DNA of 64,000 nt from Pleurocapsa sp. FMAR1 (GCF_963665995.1 NZ_OY762512.1:4526001-4590000); one strand, 5' to 3'; positions 18,707-28,802 are shown, counted from the stretch's first letter. Numbers and translations are program-made. The notes: generated by a model from the letters alone, not told the origin.

Positions 18707-19768
18707 ATGAGCGAAGTAAATGAAACGCCATTGTTGTTAAGGGCAGCCCGTGGCGAAGTATTAGAACGTCCGCCTGTATGGATGATGCGTCAGGCGGGTA
18801 GATATATGAAAGCATATCGAGATATTAGAGAAAAATATCCCAGCTTTCGCGATCGCTCAGAAATTCCTGAAGTAGCCATTGAAATTTCTTTACAACCTTG
18901 GAAAGCTTTTCAGCCTGACGGGGTAATTATGTTTTCAGATATTGTTACTCCTTTGCCAGGCTTAGGGATCGATATGGATATTGCTGAAGGCAAAGGTCCA
19001 ATTATAACTTCGCCGATTCGTAGCCAGAAACAGATAGATGAGCTACATCCTTTGCAGCCAGAAGAATCGTTACCTTTTATCAAAACTATCCTAGAAAGTT
19101 TGCGCTCTGAAGTAGGTAACAAATCCACTGTACTTGGCTTTGTTGGCGCGCCCTGGACGCTGGCTGCCTATACCGTAGAAGGGAAAGGTTCTAAAACATA
19201 CTCCAACATTAAGGGGATGGCGTTTTCCGACCCGACTATTTTGCATCAACTATTGAGCAAGCTGGCTGATGCGATCGCTACTTATATCTGCTATCAAATT
19301 GACTGTGGCGCCCAGGCAGTACAAATGTTTGACTCTTGGGCTGGTCAACTATGTCCTCAAGACTATGAAATCTTTGCGCTGCCTTATCAACAGCAGGTAT
19401 TTCGTAAGGTGAAAGAAACTCATCCTGACACCCCTTTGATTCTTTTAGTCAGCGGTAGTGCTGGTTTATTAGAGCGCATGACCAATTCTGGTGCAGATAT
19501 CATTAGCGTTGACTGGACAGTAGATATGGCAGAAGCCAGACAAAGACTAGGAAAAGATATGAAGGTGCAGGGCAATATTGACCCTGGGGTGCTATATGGT
19601 TCTCACGATCTGATTCGCGATCGCATTTTAGACACTATCCGTAAAGCAGGCAACCAAGGACACATTCTAAATTTGGGACATGGTGTACTAGTTGGCACAC
19701 CTGAAGATAATGTGCGTCATTTCTTTGAAACAGCTAAACAAGCAGATCAATTACTAACTCATGCTTAG
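18707..19768 (+). CDS. hemE: Uroporphyrinogen decarboxylase
   Basis: A 353-aa enzyme removing four carboxyl groups from uroporphyrinogen III to give coproporphyrinogen III, on the path to haem and chlorophyll. Signatures present: the N-terminal [17 protein letters not shown], the catalytic-aspartate region [60 protein letters not shown] and the C-terminal [19 protein letters not shown]. Length is normal. It stands alone, with a terminator after its stop. Confidence 0.97.
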   Translation: MSEVNETPLLLRAARGEVLERPPVWMMRQAGRYMKAYRDIREKYPSFRDRSEIPEVAIEISLQPWKAFQPDGVIMFSDIVTPLPGLGIDMDIAEGKGPIITSPIRSQKQIDELHPLQPEESLPFIKTILESLRSEVGNKSTVLGFVGAPWTLAAYTVEGKGSKTYSNIKGMAFSDPTILHQLLSKLADAIATYICYQIDCGAQAVQMFDSWAGQLCPQDYEIFALPYQQQVFRKVKETHPDTPLILLVSGSAGLLERMTNSGADIISVDWTVDMAEARQRLGKDMKVQGNIDPGVLYGSHDLIRDRILDTIRKAGNQGHILNLGHGVLVGTPEDNVRHFFETAKQADQLLTHA

Positions 19769-19818
19769 TAGTTATCAGCGATCGGCATAAATTATTAGAA
19801 GTATTAGATTAGACAAAG

Positions 19819-19870
19819 ACAGGCAAGAGAAATCTTTTAATTATAAAGACTCTTGCTTGTTTTAATTTTT
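19819..19870 (+). terminator. Rho-independent terminator after hemE
   Basis: An 11-bp stem with one mismatch or wobble (19819-19829 with 19850-19860), a smaller nested pairing inside, and a T-rich tail. It lies 50 bp after the hemE stop. Confidence 0.7.
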
Positions 19871-19957
19871 AGCACTGAGTCTTATTTCTAACTGCTCCCC
19901 TCGCGCATTCCCTTGCTAGGTCAGCATTCCCTTGCGGAAAAGTGTGGTCTTTGTGAG

Positions 19958-20009
19958 AGGAAACGCCCCCGTTTAGGGGGCTTGTTCCACTCTCACGGCG
20001 GGGGTTTCC
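19958..20009. repeat. Two-hairpin interspersed repeat, family R1, copy 2
   Basis: Outer stem between GGAAAC..CCCC and GGGGGTTTCC, inner hairpin CCCCC/GGGGG, and the conserved word TTGTTCCACTCTC between them. Copy 1 (2421-2466) has the same plan but different paired bases. Confidence 0.6.
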
Positions 20010-20128
20010 CCCATGAACAACTTTTTCAAGACGCGCCTTGCGTCGACGCGGGGTCTTCTCTCATTTCCGTGCAGCAAAGACCGCCTCGCTTCGCTCTTCG
20101 CGCTTGCCCGCATGTATCGCGCTGTTGA

Positions 20129-20151
20129 AACAAAGGGCCTGTCCGCATGTA
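20129..20151 (+). repeat. Interspersed repeat R2, copy 1
   Basis: AACAAAGGGCCTGTCCGCAT followed by GTA. Other copies are at 30259-30284 (inside a coding sequence), 35089-35115 and 36271-36297. Confidence 0.65.
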
Positions 20152-20156
20152 CTGTC

Positions 20157-20174
20157 GAACCATGCGCGGGGGTC
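20157..20174 (-). repeat. Interspersed repeat R3, copy 1
   Basis: GAACCATGCGCGGGGGTC; the exact 18-bp reverse complement is at 43210-43227. Confidence 0.55.
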
Positions 20175-20402
20175 GCTCGTCTAACTGTCCCAACTGCCCT
20201 GAGTGTTCCAACTATACTAAATTCTATTCTCAAAGAGAGCGCACTAAAAAGTCTCTATCTATTTGGAGTTAGACGCTTTCACTTAGGTTATTTAATTAGT
20301 ATTTAGATAGAATAGTAAGCAAGACGATCGCTTTTAGAGAGAAAAATTTATCGCAGTAGATAATAATCAAGAAACATTGACCGATTAAGTCGATTCTAAT
20401 TT

Positions 20403-20424
20403 GAATTACTCCTGGGAGTAATTC
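20403..20424. promoter_or_regulatory. Perfect palindrome upstream of katG, possible operator
   Basis: GAATTACTCC, a 2-nt spacer (TG) and its exact reverse complement, about 180 bp before the katG start. A 10-bp perfect inverted repeat with a short spacer is what a dimeric regulator would bind. There is no T-run, so a terminator is unlikely. The regulator is unknown. Confidence 0.45.
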
Positions 20425-20603
20425 TTACGACGAACCGCAGACGATAAATACGCCCGAAAAATGTGTCCTTAGAAAGGAGTAGCAGCAGATCTAGCGATTG
20501 CTAAGACTTTAGCTATGAAGGCGCACTCGCCGTTCAAACCGGCGCAAATGGCGGCGCTCAATGCAATTTGACTAAAGAAAACTATTAGAAAGGATTGAAC
20601 CTA

Positions 20604-22892
20604 ATGAATAATGACCCTTCCACCGCTTCTGAACAATGTCCCTTCCGTGGAACCCGCATTGGCGGTGCGCTAGGCTCCAAGCCGCAAACTGATGATTGGT
20701 GGCCGAACCGACTTCAGGTCGAGCTGCTTCACCAAAATTCGCCCCAAGCCAACCCGCTGCAAGATTTTGATGGCAAGGAAGCCTTCAAGAAGATTGACTT
20801 CAAACAGCTAAAGAGCGACATTAAAGCGTTGCTAACCGATTCAAAGGAATGGTGGCCAGCCGACTATGGCAACTATGGACCTCAGATGGTTCGCATGGCG
20901 TGGCACGCCGCAGGCACCTACCGAATCGCAGACGGTCGTGGTGGCGCAGCGCGGGGTATGCAGCGTTTCGCACCTATTAATTCCTGGTGGGATAACGGCA
21001 ACACCGATAAATCACGACGGTTGCTTTGGCCCATCAAGCAGAAATACGGTGCGGCACTAAGCTGGGCTGATTTAATGGTTCTAACTGGCAACTGCGCGCT
21101 TGAGATCATGGGTCTGAAGACCTTCGGCTTTGGCGGCGGTCGCATTGATGCTTGGGAAGCAGATCGCTCTACCTACTGGGGATCCGAGTTCTGGAACGGC
21201 AAGCCGATTGAAGAAGTTAAAGAACTGGTACATGCTGGTCATCCCGATCAGATGGTCACTCGCGAGATTCGCTGGGTTGGAAAGCCCGACGAAGAATACT
21301 ACGACCTCGAGAACCCTCTAGCGGCCTCGCACCAAGCACTAATTTACGTCAATCCAGAAGGACCAAACGGCGAAGGTGACCCTCACGGTTCGGCGCGAGA
21401 TATTCGCGAGACGTTTGCGCGGATGGCTATGAATGACGAGGAAACGGTAGCGTTAATCGCAGGCGGTCATGCCTTTGGTAAAAGTCACGGCATGGTTTCG
21501 TCGGACAAGATCGGTCCAGCACCAGAAGGTGCGCCAATTCAGGCGATGGGCATGGGGTGGCAAAACCCCGAAGGCACTGGGTTTGCCGAATATACGATGA
21601 CGAATGGGATTGAAGGATCGTGGACGCCAAACCCAACCCAGTGGGATAACAATTACCTGATAAATCTTTTTAAATACGACTGGAAACAGACAAAGAGTCC
21701 ATCTGGTGCTGTTCAGTGGACGCCGAGCAATCTTGATGCGCCGAAGACGCCAGACGCTCACAAGCCAGGCGTTGAACACGCATTAATGATGATGACTTCG
21801 GACATTGCGCTAAAAGTCGATTCAGCCTACAACGAGGTCTGTCAGCGTTTTTTAAATGACTTTGATTACTTTGGCGATGCCTTCTCTCGCGCCTGGTATA
21901 AGCTGACCCATCGAGACATGGGACCAAAAACGCGCTATCTTGGCCCGGAAGTCGCAGCGGAAGATCTGCCCTGGCAAGATCCGATTCCGGCGCTCGACCA
22001 CGACGTCGTTGACGACGCTGATATCAAGTCTCTTAAGGACAAGATTTTGGCGAGTGGGCTTTCTGTTTCGGCGTTCGTATCGGCTGCTTGGGCATCGGCA
22101 TCGAACTACCGCGACTCCGACAAGCGTGGTGGTGCAAATGGGGCGCGCGTTGGCTTAGATCCTCAGAAAGACTGGAAGGTGAACCGCCCGCAGGAACTTG
22201 GCGAAGTTCTATCGACCCTCGAGCAAATTCAGGCGGACTTTAACGGCGCTCAGTCAGGCAGCAAAAAAGTCTCGATGGCGGATCTGATTATCCTTGGAGG
22301 CTGTGCTGCGATTGAGAAAGCCGCGCAAGACGCTGGGCTTTCTGTTGCTGTCCCCTTCACTCCGGGTCGGATGGATACAACTCAAGAGCTAACAGATGTT
22401 GAAAGCTTTGAATGGCTGAAGCCAGTCTCGGACGGCTTCAGAAATTATCACAATGAGGCCGTTGGCTATAAAGTAAAGGCGGAGCGTATCTTCCTCGATC
22501 GCGCGCAGCTCCTCACGCTGACCGCGCCTGAATGGACAGTTCTTGTCGGCGGACTTCGCGCTCTCGATCAGAATTGGGATCATTCAAAGCACGGTATCTT
22601 CACCGATCGCCCTGGTGTCTTGACCAACGATTTTTTCCGTGTCCTGACTAGCATGGACTACGAGTGGAAGCCGATTGACAATCGCGAGATGCTCTTTGAC
22701 ATCTGCGATCGCCAAACGGGCGAAACGAAGTTCACGGCGACACGCTGCGATCTCATCTTCGGTTCGAACGCGGAGCTTCGTCAAGTCGCTGAAGTCTATG
22801 GCGCTGATGACGGTCACGAGCTTATGGTCAAGGACTTCGTTGCAGCCTGGAACAAGGTGATGATGCTCGATCGCTTCGACGTTCGCGGTTAA
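20604..22892 (+). CDS. katG: Catalase-peroxidase
   Basis: Bifunctional haem enzyme removing hydrogen peroxide. The ATG at 20604 ([16 protein letters not shown]) is preferred over a TTG nine bases upstream because AAAGGA lies at Shine-Dalgarno distance; this gives 762 aa. Distal-site motif [11 protein letters not shown] (Arg, Trp, His), the crosslink tyrosine region [10 protein letters not shown] and the proximal haem histidine in [11 protein letters not shown] are all present. The second, degenerate peroxidase domain fills the C-terminal half. Codons are richer in G and C than in neighbouring genes (many CTC, GCG, GGC, CGC), suggesting acquisition from a higher-GC donor. Confidence 0.96.
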   Translation: MNNDPSTASEQCPFRGTRIGGALGSKPQTDDWWPNRLQVELLHQNSPQANPLQDFDGKEAFKKIDFKQLKSDIKALLTDSKEWWPADYGNYGPQMVRMAWHAAGTYRIADGRGGAARGMQRFAPINSWWDNGNTDKSRRLLWPIKQKYGAALSWADLMVLTGNCALEIMGLKTFGFGGGRIDAWEADRSTYWGSEFWNGKPIEEVKELVHAGHPDQMVTREIRWVGKPDEEYYDLENPLAASHQALIYVNPEGPNGEGDPHGSARDIRETFARMAMNDEETVALIAGGHAFGKSHGMVSSDKIGPAPEGAPIQAMGMGWQNPEGTGFAEYTMTNGIEGSWTPNPTQWDNNYLINLFKYDWKQTKSPSGAVQWTPSNLDAPKTPDAHKPGVEHALMMMTSDIALKVDSAYNEVCQRFLNDFDYFGDAFSRAWYKLTHRDMGPKTRYLGPEVAAEDLPWQDPIPALDHDVVDDADIKSLKDKILASGLSVSAFVSAAWASASNYRDSDKRGGANGARVGLDPQKDWKVNRPQELGEVLSTLEQIQADFNGAQSGSKKVSMADLIILGGCAAIEKAAQDAGLSVAVPFTPGRMDTTQELTDVESFEWLKPVSDGFRNYHNEAVGYKVKAERIFLDRAQLLTLTAPEWTVLVGGLRALDQNWDHSKHGIFTDRPGVLTNDFFRVLTSMDYEWKPIDNREMLFDICDRQTGETKFTATRCDLIFGSNAELRQVAEVYGADDGHELMVKDFVAAWNKVMMLDRFDVRG

Positions 22893-22933
22893 GCTGCGAT
22901 TGTTGTATTGGTTGTTACATTAAGGGAAGTATC

Positions 22934-24001
22934 ATGTCAGTTTTGCTGTTAATTTTGGGTTTTGCTTTATTAGCAGTTACATCTTCAGATGTATTATTAA
23001 CCACCCTTACTTTAAAGGGTGGTGGTTTTTTGACTAATCGCTTTTCTTCTTGGATATGGCATTGGGCAATTAAGCTGCACAAAGCTAAACAAAATCACAA
23101 GTTATTAGCAGGGGTTGGATTGCTAATAATTGTTGGTATGGCTGTTTCCTGGTTCTTCTTGACTTGGGTATCTTGGTCGCTAGTTTTTTGTTCTTTTGAC
23201 AATGCTGTACTCACTTCCTCGAACAAAGAACCAGCAAGTACTTGGGGTAGGATTTATTTTACTATTTATACTATTACTACTTTGGGACGAGGGGACTACC
23301 TGGCTGGAGGTTTAGTCTGGCATCTTTTTACAGGTTTGGCAGCAGCTAACGGATTTTTCTTAGTAACTCTATCGATCGCCTATTTCTTCCCTGTAGTTTC
23401 GGCTTTGACTGAGCAAAGAACTTTAGCAGTTTACATTTCCTCTTTAGGAGGTACAGCAGATGAAATACTGACTAAAGCCTGGAATGGTAGTGATTTTGGA
23501 AATTTAGATCAACATCTGATTTCTCTTACGCCCATGATTGCTGAAATGGGAGAAAAACATCTAACCTACCCAATTTTATATTATTTTCACACCAGTGAGC
23601 GATCGCGCTGTCTTCCTTTGAGTATTGCAGCTTTTGATGAGGCGATGACCTTGTTGCAGTATGCTTTACCAGCCAATTGTAAACCAGATCCCGCAGCGTT
23701 AAGCCCTGCTCGTCGTGCTAGTGCAGCTTTCCTAAACACCCTAAAGTCGGCATATCTCGAACCCAGTAACCACGAACCTGCTTCAACTCCTCTAGAATTA
23801 CTCCGAGATCGAGGTATTCCTACGGTGAGCGATCGCAATTTTATCGAAGCTACTAGCCATATCAATCATCGACGTAGATTACTGGTGGCTTTAATCAAAA
23901 ATGATGGCTGGACTTGGGATGCTATAGCTTCTAGTCTTACAACCAATAGAGCTACAAACTTAGATGATGAAACCGAAATGAATGATTTAGTTTTACATTA
24001 A
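22934..24001 (+). CDS. Two-TM ion-channel family protein with unusual filter
   Basis: A 355-aa protein. N-terminal helix (LLLILGFALLAVTSSDVLLTTL), a second helix (LLIIVGMAVSWFFLTWVSWSLVF), a pore loop ending in TITTLGRGDYLAGG (about residues 112-125), and a further helix (GLAAANGFFLVTLSIAYFFP). This is the layout of the KcsA/Kir-like potassium-channel superfamily, but the usual TVGYGD filter reads TLGRGD, so ion selectivity is uncertain. A cytosolic helical domain of about 200 residues follows. It begins 42 bp after katG on the same strand, so co-transcription is possible, though its composition is like the native genes. Confidence 0.75.
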   Translation: MSVLLLILGFALLAVTSSDVLLTTLTLKGGGFLTNRFSSWIWHWAIKLHKAKQNHKLLAGVGLLIIVGMAVSWFFLTWVSWSLVFCSFDNAVLTSSNKEPASTWGRIYFTIYTITTLGRGDYLAGGLVWHLFTGLAAANGFFLVTLSIAYFFPVVSALTEQRTLAVYISSLGGTADEILTKAWNGSDFGNLDQHLISLTPMIAEMGEKHLTYPILYYFHTSERSRCLPLSIAAFDEAMTLLQYALPANCKPDPAALSPARRASAAFLNTLKSAYLEPSNHEPASTPLELLRDRGIPTVSDRNFIEATSHINHRRRLLVALIKNDGWTWDAIASSLTTNRATNLDDETEMNDLVLH

Positions 24002-24029
24002 ATGATAACTCTCAAACATAAACCAAACT

Positions 24030-24671
24030 ATGAGCAAATCAAATAGCTGGATTGATATTTCTTTAAGCATTCATCCAGGAATGCCTTACTGGCCCGACAA
24101 TCCGCCTATAAATATTGAACCTAGCCAATGTTTGGCTCATGGAGATGTATGCAATGTTTCTAAGCTGACGATTGGGACGCATACAGGAACGCACGTAGAC
24201 GGTATTAATCACTTCATTAAAGGCGGGATGGGTATCGATCAAATGCCTCTGGACGCTACCATTGGTAAAGCCAGAGTGATTGAGATTAAAGATCCTCAAC
24301 AAATTAAGGTAGCAGAAATCGAGCCTCACAATATTCAGGCGGGAGAAAGAATATTATTTAAAACTATAAATAGCGATCGCGCTCTCAAATCCGATCGATT
24401 TGTAGAAGACTTTGTGCATATCTCCACGGGCGCAGCACAATATTTAGCTGAGAAAAAAGTTCGCACTGTTGGAGTAGACTATCTTTCTGTTGGTGGCTAT
24501 CAAGGTAATGTAATTGAGGTGCATCACGCTTTATTAGGTTCTGGTATCTGGGCAATTGAAGGGCTGGATTTATCTCAGGTAGAACCTGGAGAATATGAGC
24601 TTATTTGTTTACCTATTAAGCTAAAAGATGGGGATGGTGGTTTGGCTAGGGCAATCTTGCGACCCATATGA
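24030..24671 (+). CDS. Cyclase-family metal hydrolase (kynurenine-formamidase-like)
   Basis: A 213-aa protein. The family signature HTGTHVDGINHF (about residues 48-59) supplies metal ligands; the N-terminal SWIDISLSIHPGMPYWPDNPP and the later VRTVGVDYLSVGGYQ and EGLDLSQVEPGEYELICLPIKL are also typical. Members hydrolyse formylkynurenine, isatin or other cyclic amides; the substrate here is not determinable. It starts 28 bp after the ion-channel gene and is followed by a strong terminator. Confidence 0.85.
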   Translation: MSKSNSWIDISLSIHPGMPYWPDNPPINIEPSQCLAHGDVCNVSKLTIGTHTGTHVDGINHFIKGGMGIDQMPLDATIGKARVIEIKDPQQIKVAEIEPHNIQAGERILFKTINSDRALKSDRFVEDFVHISTGAAQYLAEKKVRTVGVDYLSVGGYQGNVIEVHHALLGSGIWAIEGLDLSQVEPGEYELICLPIKLKDGDGGLARAILRPI

Positions 24672-24697
24672 ACATTTAAAAATTTTTAATGTTAAAA

Positions 24698-24736
24698 AAA
24701 AAGCGATCGCTAGTTAGTTTTAAGCGATCGCTTTTT
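24698..24736. terminator. Bidirectional terminator built on HIP1 palindromes
   Basis: Perfect 14-bp arms AAAAAGCGATCGCT (24698-24711) and AGCGATCGCTTTTT (24723-24736), an 11-nt loop, and A/T runs on both sides, between convergent genes. The stem contains two HIP1 sites. Confidence 0.8.
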
Positions 24737-24754
24737 CTATTCAATCATTCTTAC

Positions 24755-27700
24755 CTAAAAAACAAGCAAATCGCTGTTATAAGCAACTTCAGCAATGCTA
24801 CTTTGAACGTCAAAGTTATTTGAGGAAAACAGATCTTGACCATAGTTTTCCAAAAAAGAACCAATTTGTTGTCCGTTGATTAGCATCCCATCCTTCAAAT
24901 TATCGATAATAATATCTTTTCCTGAGCTATCAACAATTGTGTTGTTACCGCCTCCTCCAAAAATAATATCTTTACCTGCGCCACCGTCGATAGTGTCGTT
25001 TCCTTCTCCACCAAAGAGCAAATCACTGCCGTTACCACCACAAATTAAGTCATCTCCCCCGTCCCCAAAAATAATATCTTTACCATCATTACCATTAAGA
25101 GAATCATGACCATCCTTGCCAAGAATTAAATCGTCTCCTCCTAAACCACTAATAAGATCGTTGCCATCTGTACCTATGAGAGTATCGTTACCCTCGGTTG
25201 CAGAATTGTCTACTACCTCTTGAACTTCATAAGCACCAATATCAGTACCGTTGCCGACAGTGCGATTAAAGCCTTCTCCCCGCTGATCGGTTTCTAGATT
25301 ATTAGGATTACTACCTGCATCAATTGCAGAACTACCATTTAGTAAAGCAAAAGTCTCAGTTGCACCGCCGTTATTTTGTAGTTCTCCTAATTGTGGATTG
25401 ATAGGGTTATCGAGAGTACCTACAATATCGCTATCAACAAAACCTGTGGCATCATCACCGTTGCTAATTAAATTATTGCCACCACTAGTAAACTTTCCAT
25501 TGCCAGATACATCTCCAATAGGAGTACTCTTAAGATTGCTGTTGCCGATAATACTACTAGTTACCGTAGCATTAGCATCATTGAAGTTAATCAAACCCCC
25601 TGCTCCTAAACCACCAGTATTGTTGGCTATAGTAGTGTTGGAAATCTCAGCCGTACCAGCATTCTCGATACCTGCGTTAGATCTGCCTTGGTTGTTGGCA
25701 ATTGTACTGTTGCTAACATTTACCGTGGCATCACTACGAACAATAATTCCTGATTGAGCTTGAACGGCTTGATTATTAGCAATTGTACTGCGTTCAATGT
25801 TAGTTGTTCCTGATTCAACCAAAATGCCGACATTACCACCGCCATTATTATCACTTATAGTAGAGTCGCTGATAGTGGTTGTGCCTCGACTAATAATCGC
25901 GCTATTGTCTGAAGAACCAGGACGGCTAATTGTATGACTAATAGTGCTGTCAGCCAGAGTTAAATTACCAGAGCTGTCAATTTTACCGCCAGTGAGATTT
26001 AAACCATCAATAGCAACATTAGTATCAGCATTAGCAATATCAAAGATAAAGCCACCGTCTAAAGTTAGATTATCTTGACCCAAACCGTCAATGGAAACCG
26101 AGTCACTGATATTTAGATCGCGCTCTTGAGATTCTGCCAAAGCAATTGTGCCACCGCTTAATCCTGAGTCAAAGATAATCGTATCTTTGCCTTCTTGTTT
26201 ATTGGATAATGCGATTGCTTCTCTTAAAGATAGATCTCCTGCGCTAAAATCCCCATCGTTTTCATCGACTAAGGTTGAGACAACTAGATCTGTAGGAGTT
26301 TGTCCACCATTACCATCTTGCACTTCATAAGCACCAATGTCAGTACCGTTGCCGACAGTACGGTTAAAGCCTTCTCCTCGCTGATCTGTTTCTAAGTTGT
26401 TAGGATTACTACCTGCATCAATAGCTGGAGAACCTTTTTGCAGTGCTTGAGTGGGAGTAGCACCACCATTGTTTTGTAATTCTCCGAGTTGTGGATCGAT
26501 GGAATTATCTGCTGTACCTACAATGTCGCTATCTTCAATATTAGCTAAACCTCCCACCTGACCAATATCCAGGGATGATGTAGCTTCGCCACCAATCAGG
26601 TTATTACCACCACTGATAATATCGTCTCCTTGTAGATCGCTATTATTAGAATTACCTGCAACTATAGTACTGACAAGTGTAGCTTCACCATTATTGTCAA
26701 TACCATCGCTATTACCACTAACAGTACTGTTACTAACAGTCAAATTTCCTTCATTACAGATTCCACCGCCAGGTGAACGCGCGTCAACATTATTATTGGC
26801 GATCGTGCTTTGAACGATCGTTGCCGTACCAGCGTTGGCAATTCCTCCACCAGGAGCACCACGACGTTGAGCAGAGTTATTATAGATAGCAGAGTTCTTA
26901 ACGGTTAGTGTACCTTCAGAGAAGATTCCTCCGCCCCTAAGATCGGCAGTATTATCACGGATAATAGCGTTGTTAATTTCTAAATTTTCCGTATTATATA
27001 TACCAGCACCAGATGGTTTATCAGTTCTACCTACAAAAGCACCACCTCCCGTGATGGTCAAGTCGTTAATCACAACTTGTGACTCAGCATCAGAATTATC
27101 ATTGATGTTAAAGACGCGAATACCATCAAAAAAATTGTCAGAACCGCCTCCATCAATAATGATGTTCTCTGCACCCAAACCATTAATAGTTAGGCTTTTA
27201 TCGATCGCCAATTCACCCTGGGTTAAGGTAATTGTGCCACCGCTTAGACTTTGATCGAAGGTAATAGTATTACCTAATTTAGCTTGCGCGATCGCTTCTC
27301 TTAAAGATAGATCGCCCGCGCTAAAATCTCCATCGTTCTCATCGACTAAGGTTGAAACAACTAAATCGATAGGAACTTCTCCGCCATCGTTTTCTTGAAC
27401 TTCAAAAGCACCAATATCAGGACTACTGCCTACTCTGCGTGGAAAACCCCCTCCTCGCTGATCTGTGCTTAAATTAGTCGGGTCGCTGCCTGCATCGAGC
27501 GCAGGAGAACCATCAAGTAGTGCCAGTGTTTCAGTTGAACCGCCGTTGTCTTGTAGTTCGCCTAGTTGTGGGTCGATTAATAACTCGGTTTGTGGGTTAC
27601 CAGGATCGTCACCGTTACTACCAACCAGATCGCCATTGACTCCATCGACAAAACCAGTAGCGTCATCGCCATTACTAATTAAGTTATTACCGCCACTGAT

Positions 27701-28513
27701 GAATTCACCATCACCAAAAATATCGCCAATAAAACCACCACCAGTATTATTAGCCAGGACGGTGCTGGTTACGGTGACTGTACCTGAAGAATTCTGGATG
27801 CCTCCACTACCCAAACCGCCATTATTATCGGTTATGGTACTGCTAAGAATATTAACTCTGTCACTACCACCAGCATTAGCAATACCGCCCACAAATCTGT
27901 TTTGATTGTTAACAATCGTGCTATTTCTAATGTTTACCGTATCGTCGGTAAGTATGAGAATTCCCGAACCGCCTAATACGCCCTCATTGTTAGCGATCGT
28001 ACTACGTTCGATGTTGGCTATTCCCGATTCAATCAAAATTCCAATGTTGTCACCACCACTATTATCTTTAATAGTAGAATCGCTAATAAATAGTGTTCCT
28101 CTACTTATAATCGAACTATTGTCCGAAGAACCCGAACGAGCAATGGTTTGACTAATAGCGCTATCGGTCAAACTTAAGTCGCCAAAGCTGTCTATTTTGC
28201 CTCCAACTAAGTTCAATCCATCAATTTCTAGATCGATATCTGATTCGGCAACGTCAAAGATAAAGCCACCGTTTAGAGTCAAGCTGTCTTGACCCAAGCC
28301 ATCGATCGTAACCGAATCATTTATATTTAAATCACGTTCTAAAGATTCATCGATCGCAATTGTGCCACCGCTTAAACTAGAGTCGAAAGAGATCGTGTCT
28401 TCACCTTCATTGTCATTAGCTCGTGCGATCGCTTCTCTTAAGGACAGATCACCCGCGCTAAAATCACCATCATTTTCATCGACTAAGGTTGAAACTATAA
28501 AATCTTGATTCAT
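24755..28513 (-). CDS. Secreted protein with three CSLREA modules and C-terminal RTX repeats
   Basis: The ATG at 28513 (MNQDFIVSTL) has GGAG 9-10 nt upstream, giving 1252 aa; an earlier in-frame TTG is unlikely. Three similar modules of about 350-380 residues begin near residues 5, 382 and 741, each with STLVDENDGDFSAGDLSLREAI (CSLREA-type), right-handed beta-helix-like turns (NSTIANN, ISDSTI) and a closing GSPAIDAGSNPNN...DIGAYEVQ segment. From about residue 1106 there are RTX nonapeptides (GGDD, GGEGNDTIDGGAGKD) that bind calcium. No signal peptide; secretion by a type I system through the C-terminus is inferred. Probably a surface or extracellular protein. Confidence 0.85.
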   Translation of the reverse strand: MNQDFIVSTLVDENDGDFSAGDLSLREAIARANDNEGEDTISFDSSLSGGTIAIDESLERDLNINDSVTIDGLGQDSLTLNGGFIFDVAESDIDLEIDGLNLVGGKIDSFGDLSLTDSAISQTIARSGSSDNSSIISRGTLFISDSTIKDNSGGDNIGILIESGIANIERSTIANNEGVLGGSGILILTDDTVNIRNSTIVNNQNRFVGGIANAGGSDRVNILSSTITDNNGGLGSGGIQNSSGTVTVTSTVLANNTGGGFIGDIFGDGEFISGGNNLISNGDDATGFVDGVNGDLVGSNGDDPGNPQTELLIDPQLGELQDNGGSTETLALLDGSPALDAGSDPTNLSTDQRGGGFPRRVGSSPDIGAFEVQENDGGEVPIDLVVSTLVDENDGDFSAGDLSLREAIAQAKLGNTITFDQSLSGGTITLTQGELAIDKSLTINGLGAENIIIDGGGSDNFFDGIRVFNINDNSDAESQVVINDLTITGGGAFVGRTDKPSGAGIYNTENLEINNAIIRDNTADLRGGGIFSEGTLTVKNSAIYNNSAQRRGAPGGGIANAGTATIVQSTIANNNVDARSPGGGICNEGNLTVSNSTVSGNSDGIDNNGEATLVSTIVAGNSNNSDLQGDDIISGGNNLIGGEATSSLDIGQVGGLANIEDSDIVGTADNSIDPQLGELQNNGGATPTQALQKGSPAIDAGSNPNNLETDQRGEGFNRTVGNGTDIGAYEVQDGNGGQTPTDLVVSTLVDENDGDFSAGDLSLREAIALSNKQEGKDTIIFDSGLSGGTIALAESQERDLNISDSVSIDGLGQDNLTLDGGFIFDIANADTNVAIDGLNLTGGKIDSSGNLTLADSTISHTISRPGSSDNSAIISRGTTTISDSTISDNNGGGNVGILVESGTTNIERSTIANNQAVQAQSGIIVRSDATVNVSNSTIANNQGRSNAGIENAGTAEISNTTIANNTGGLGAGGLINFNDANATVTSSIIGNSNLKSTPIGDVSGNGKFTSGGNNLISNGDDATGFVDSDIVGTLDNPINPQLGELQNNGGATETFALLNGSSAIDAGSNPNNLETDQRGEGFNRTVGNGTDIGAYEVQEVVDNSATEGNDTLIGTDGNDLISGLGGDDLILGKDGHDSLNGNDGKDIIFGDGGDDLICGGNGSDLLFGGEGNDTIDGGAGKDIIFGGGGNNTIVDSSGKDIIIDNLKDGMLINGQQIGSFLENYGQDLFSSNNFDVQSSIAEVAYNSDLLVF

Positions 28514-28802
28514 GGCTTTTATTCTCCAAAAATTCAACAGTAAACTTGCCTATTGAAGTATCAATAGAGCAAGGAAAAGTAATCGAACTCACTAAATAGC
28601 AAATAGAAACGGCATTATTATTTGTTCCCTATGCTATCAATTTAAGCGTAATTCGATTGTAGCGCAAACTAATCTTAAAGACATGAAGTTTTAATGAAGT
28701 ACAATTTGATTTATCAAGTTTTGATGAAGCATTAGAGAAGGAAAAGTTATATGCTGAAAGTTGTCGAGATAATAATTATGTGCAGCTCTGCCACTATTCA
28801 TA

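Larger units (their letters stand above)
19885..20240. repeat. GC-rich mosaic of short interspersed repeats
   Basis: This block is much richer in GC than its surroundings and is built from units found elsewhere in the window: R1 (19958-20009, also 2421-2466), R2 (20129-20151, also 30259, 35089, 36271) and R3 (20157-20174, also 43210). A partial R2-like word, CTTGCCCGCATGTA, occurs at about 20103. Several short overlapping reading frames exist on both strands, but they look like by-products of the repeats. I call no gene here. Confidence 0.65.

Noticed and set aside
19913-20306. Overlapping 60-97-residue reading frames on both strands
   Set aside because: They consist of interspersed repeats, overlap each other and have no family resemblance or ribosome site.
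24876-28151. Several long plus-strand frames opposite the CSLREA protein
   Set aside because: They are antisense shadows created by the repeated codons of the real minus-strand gene.
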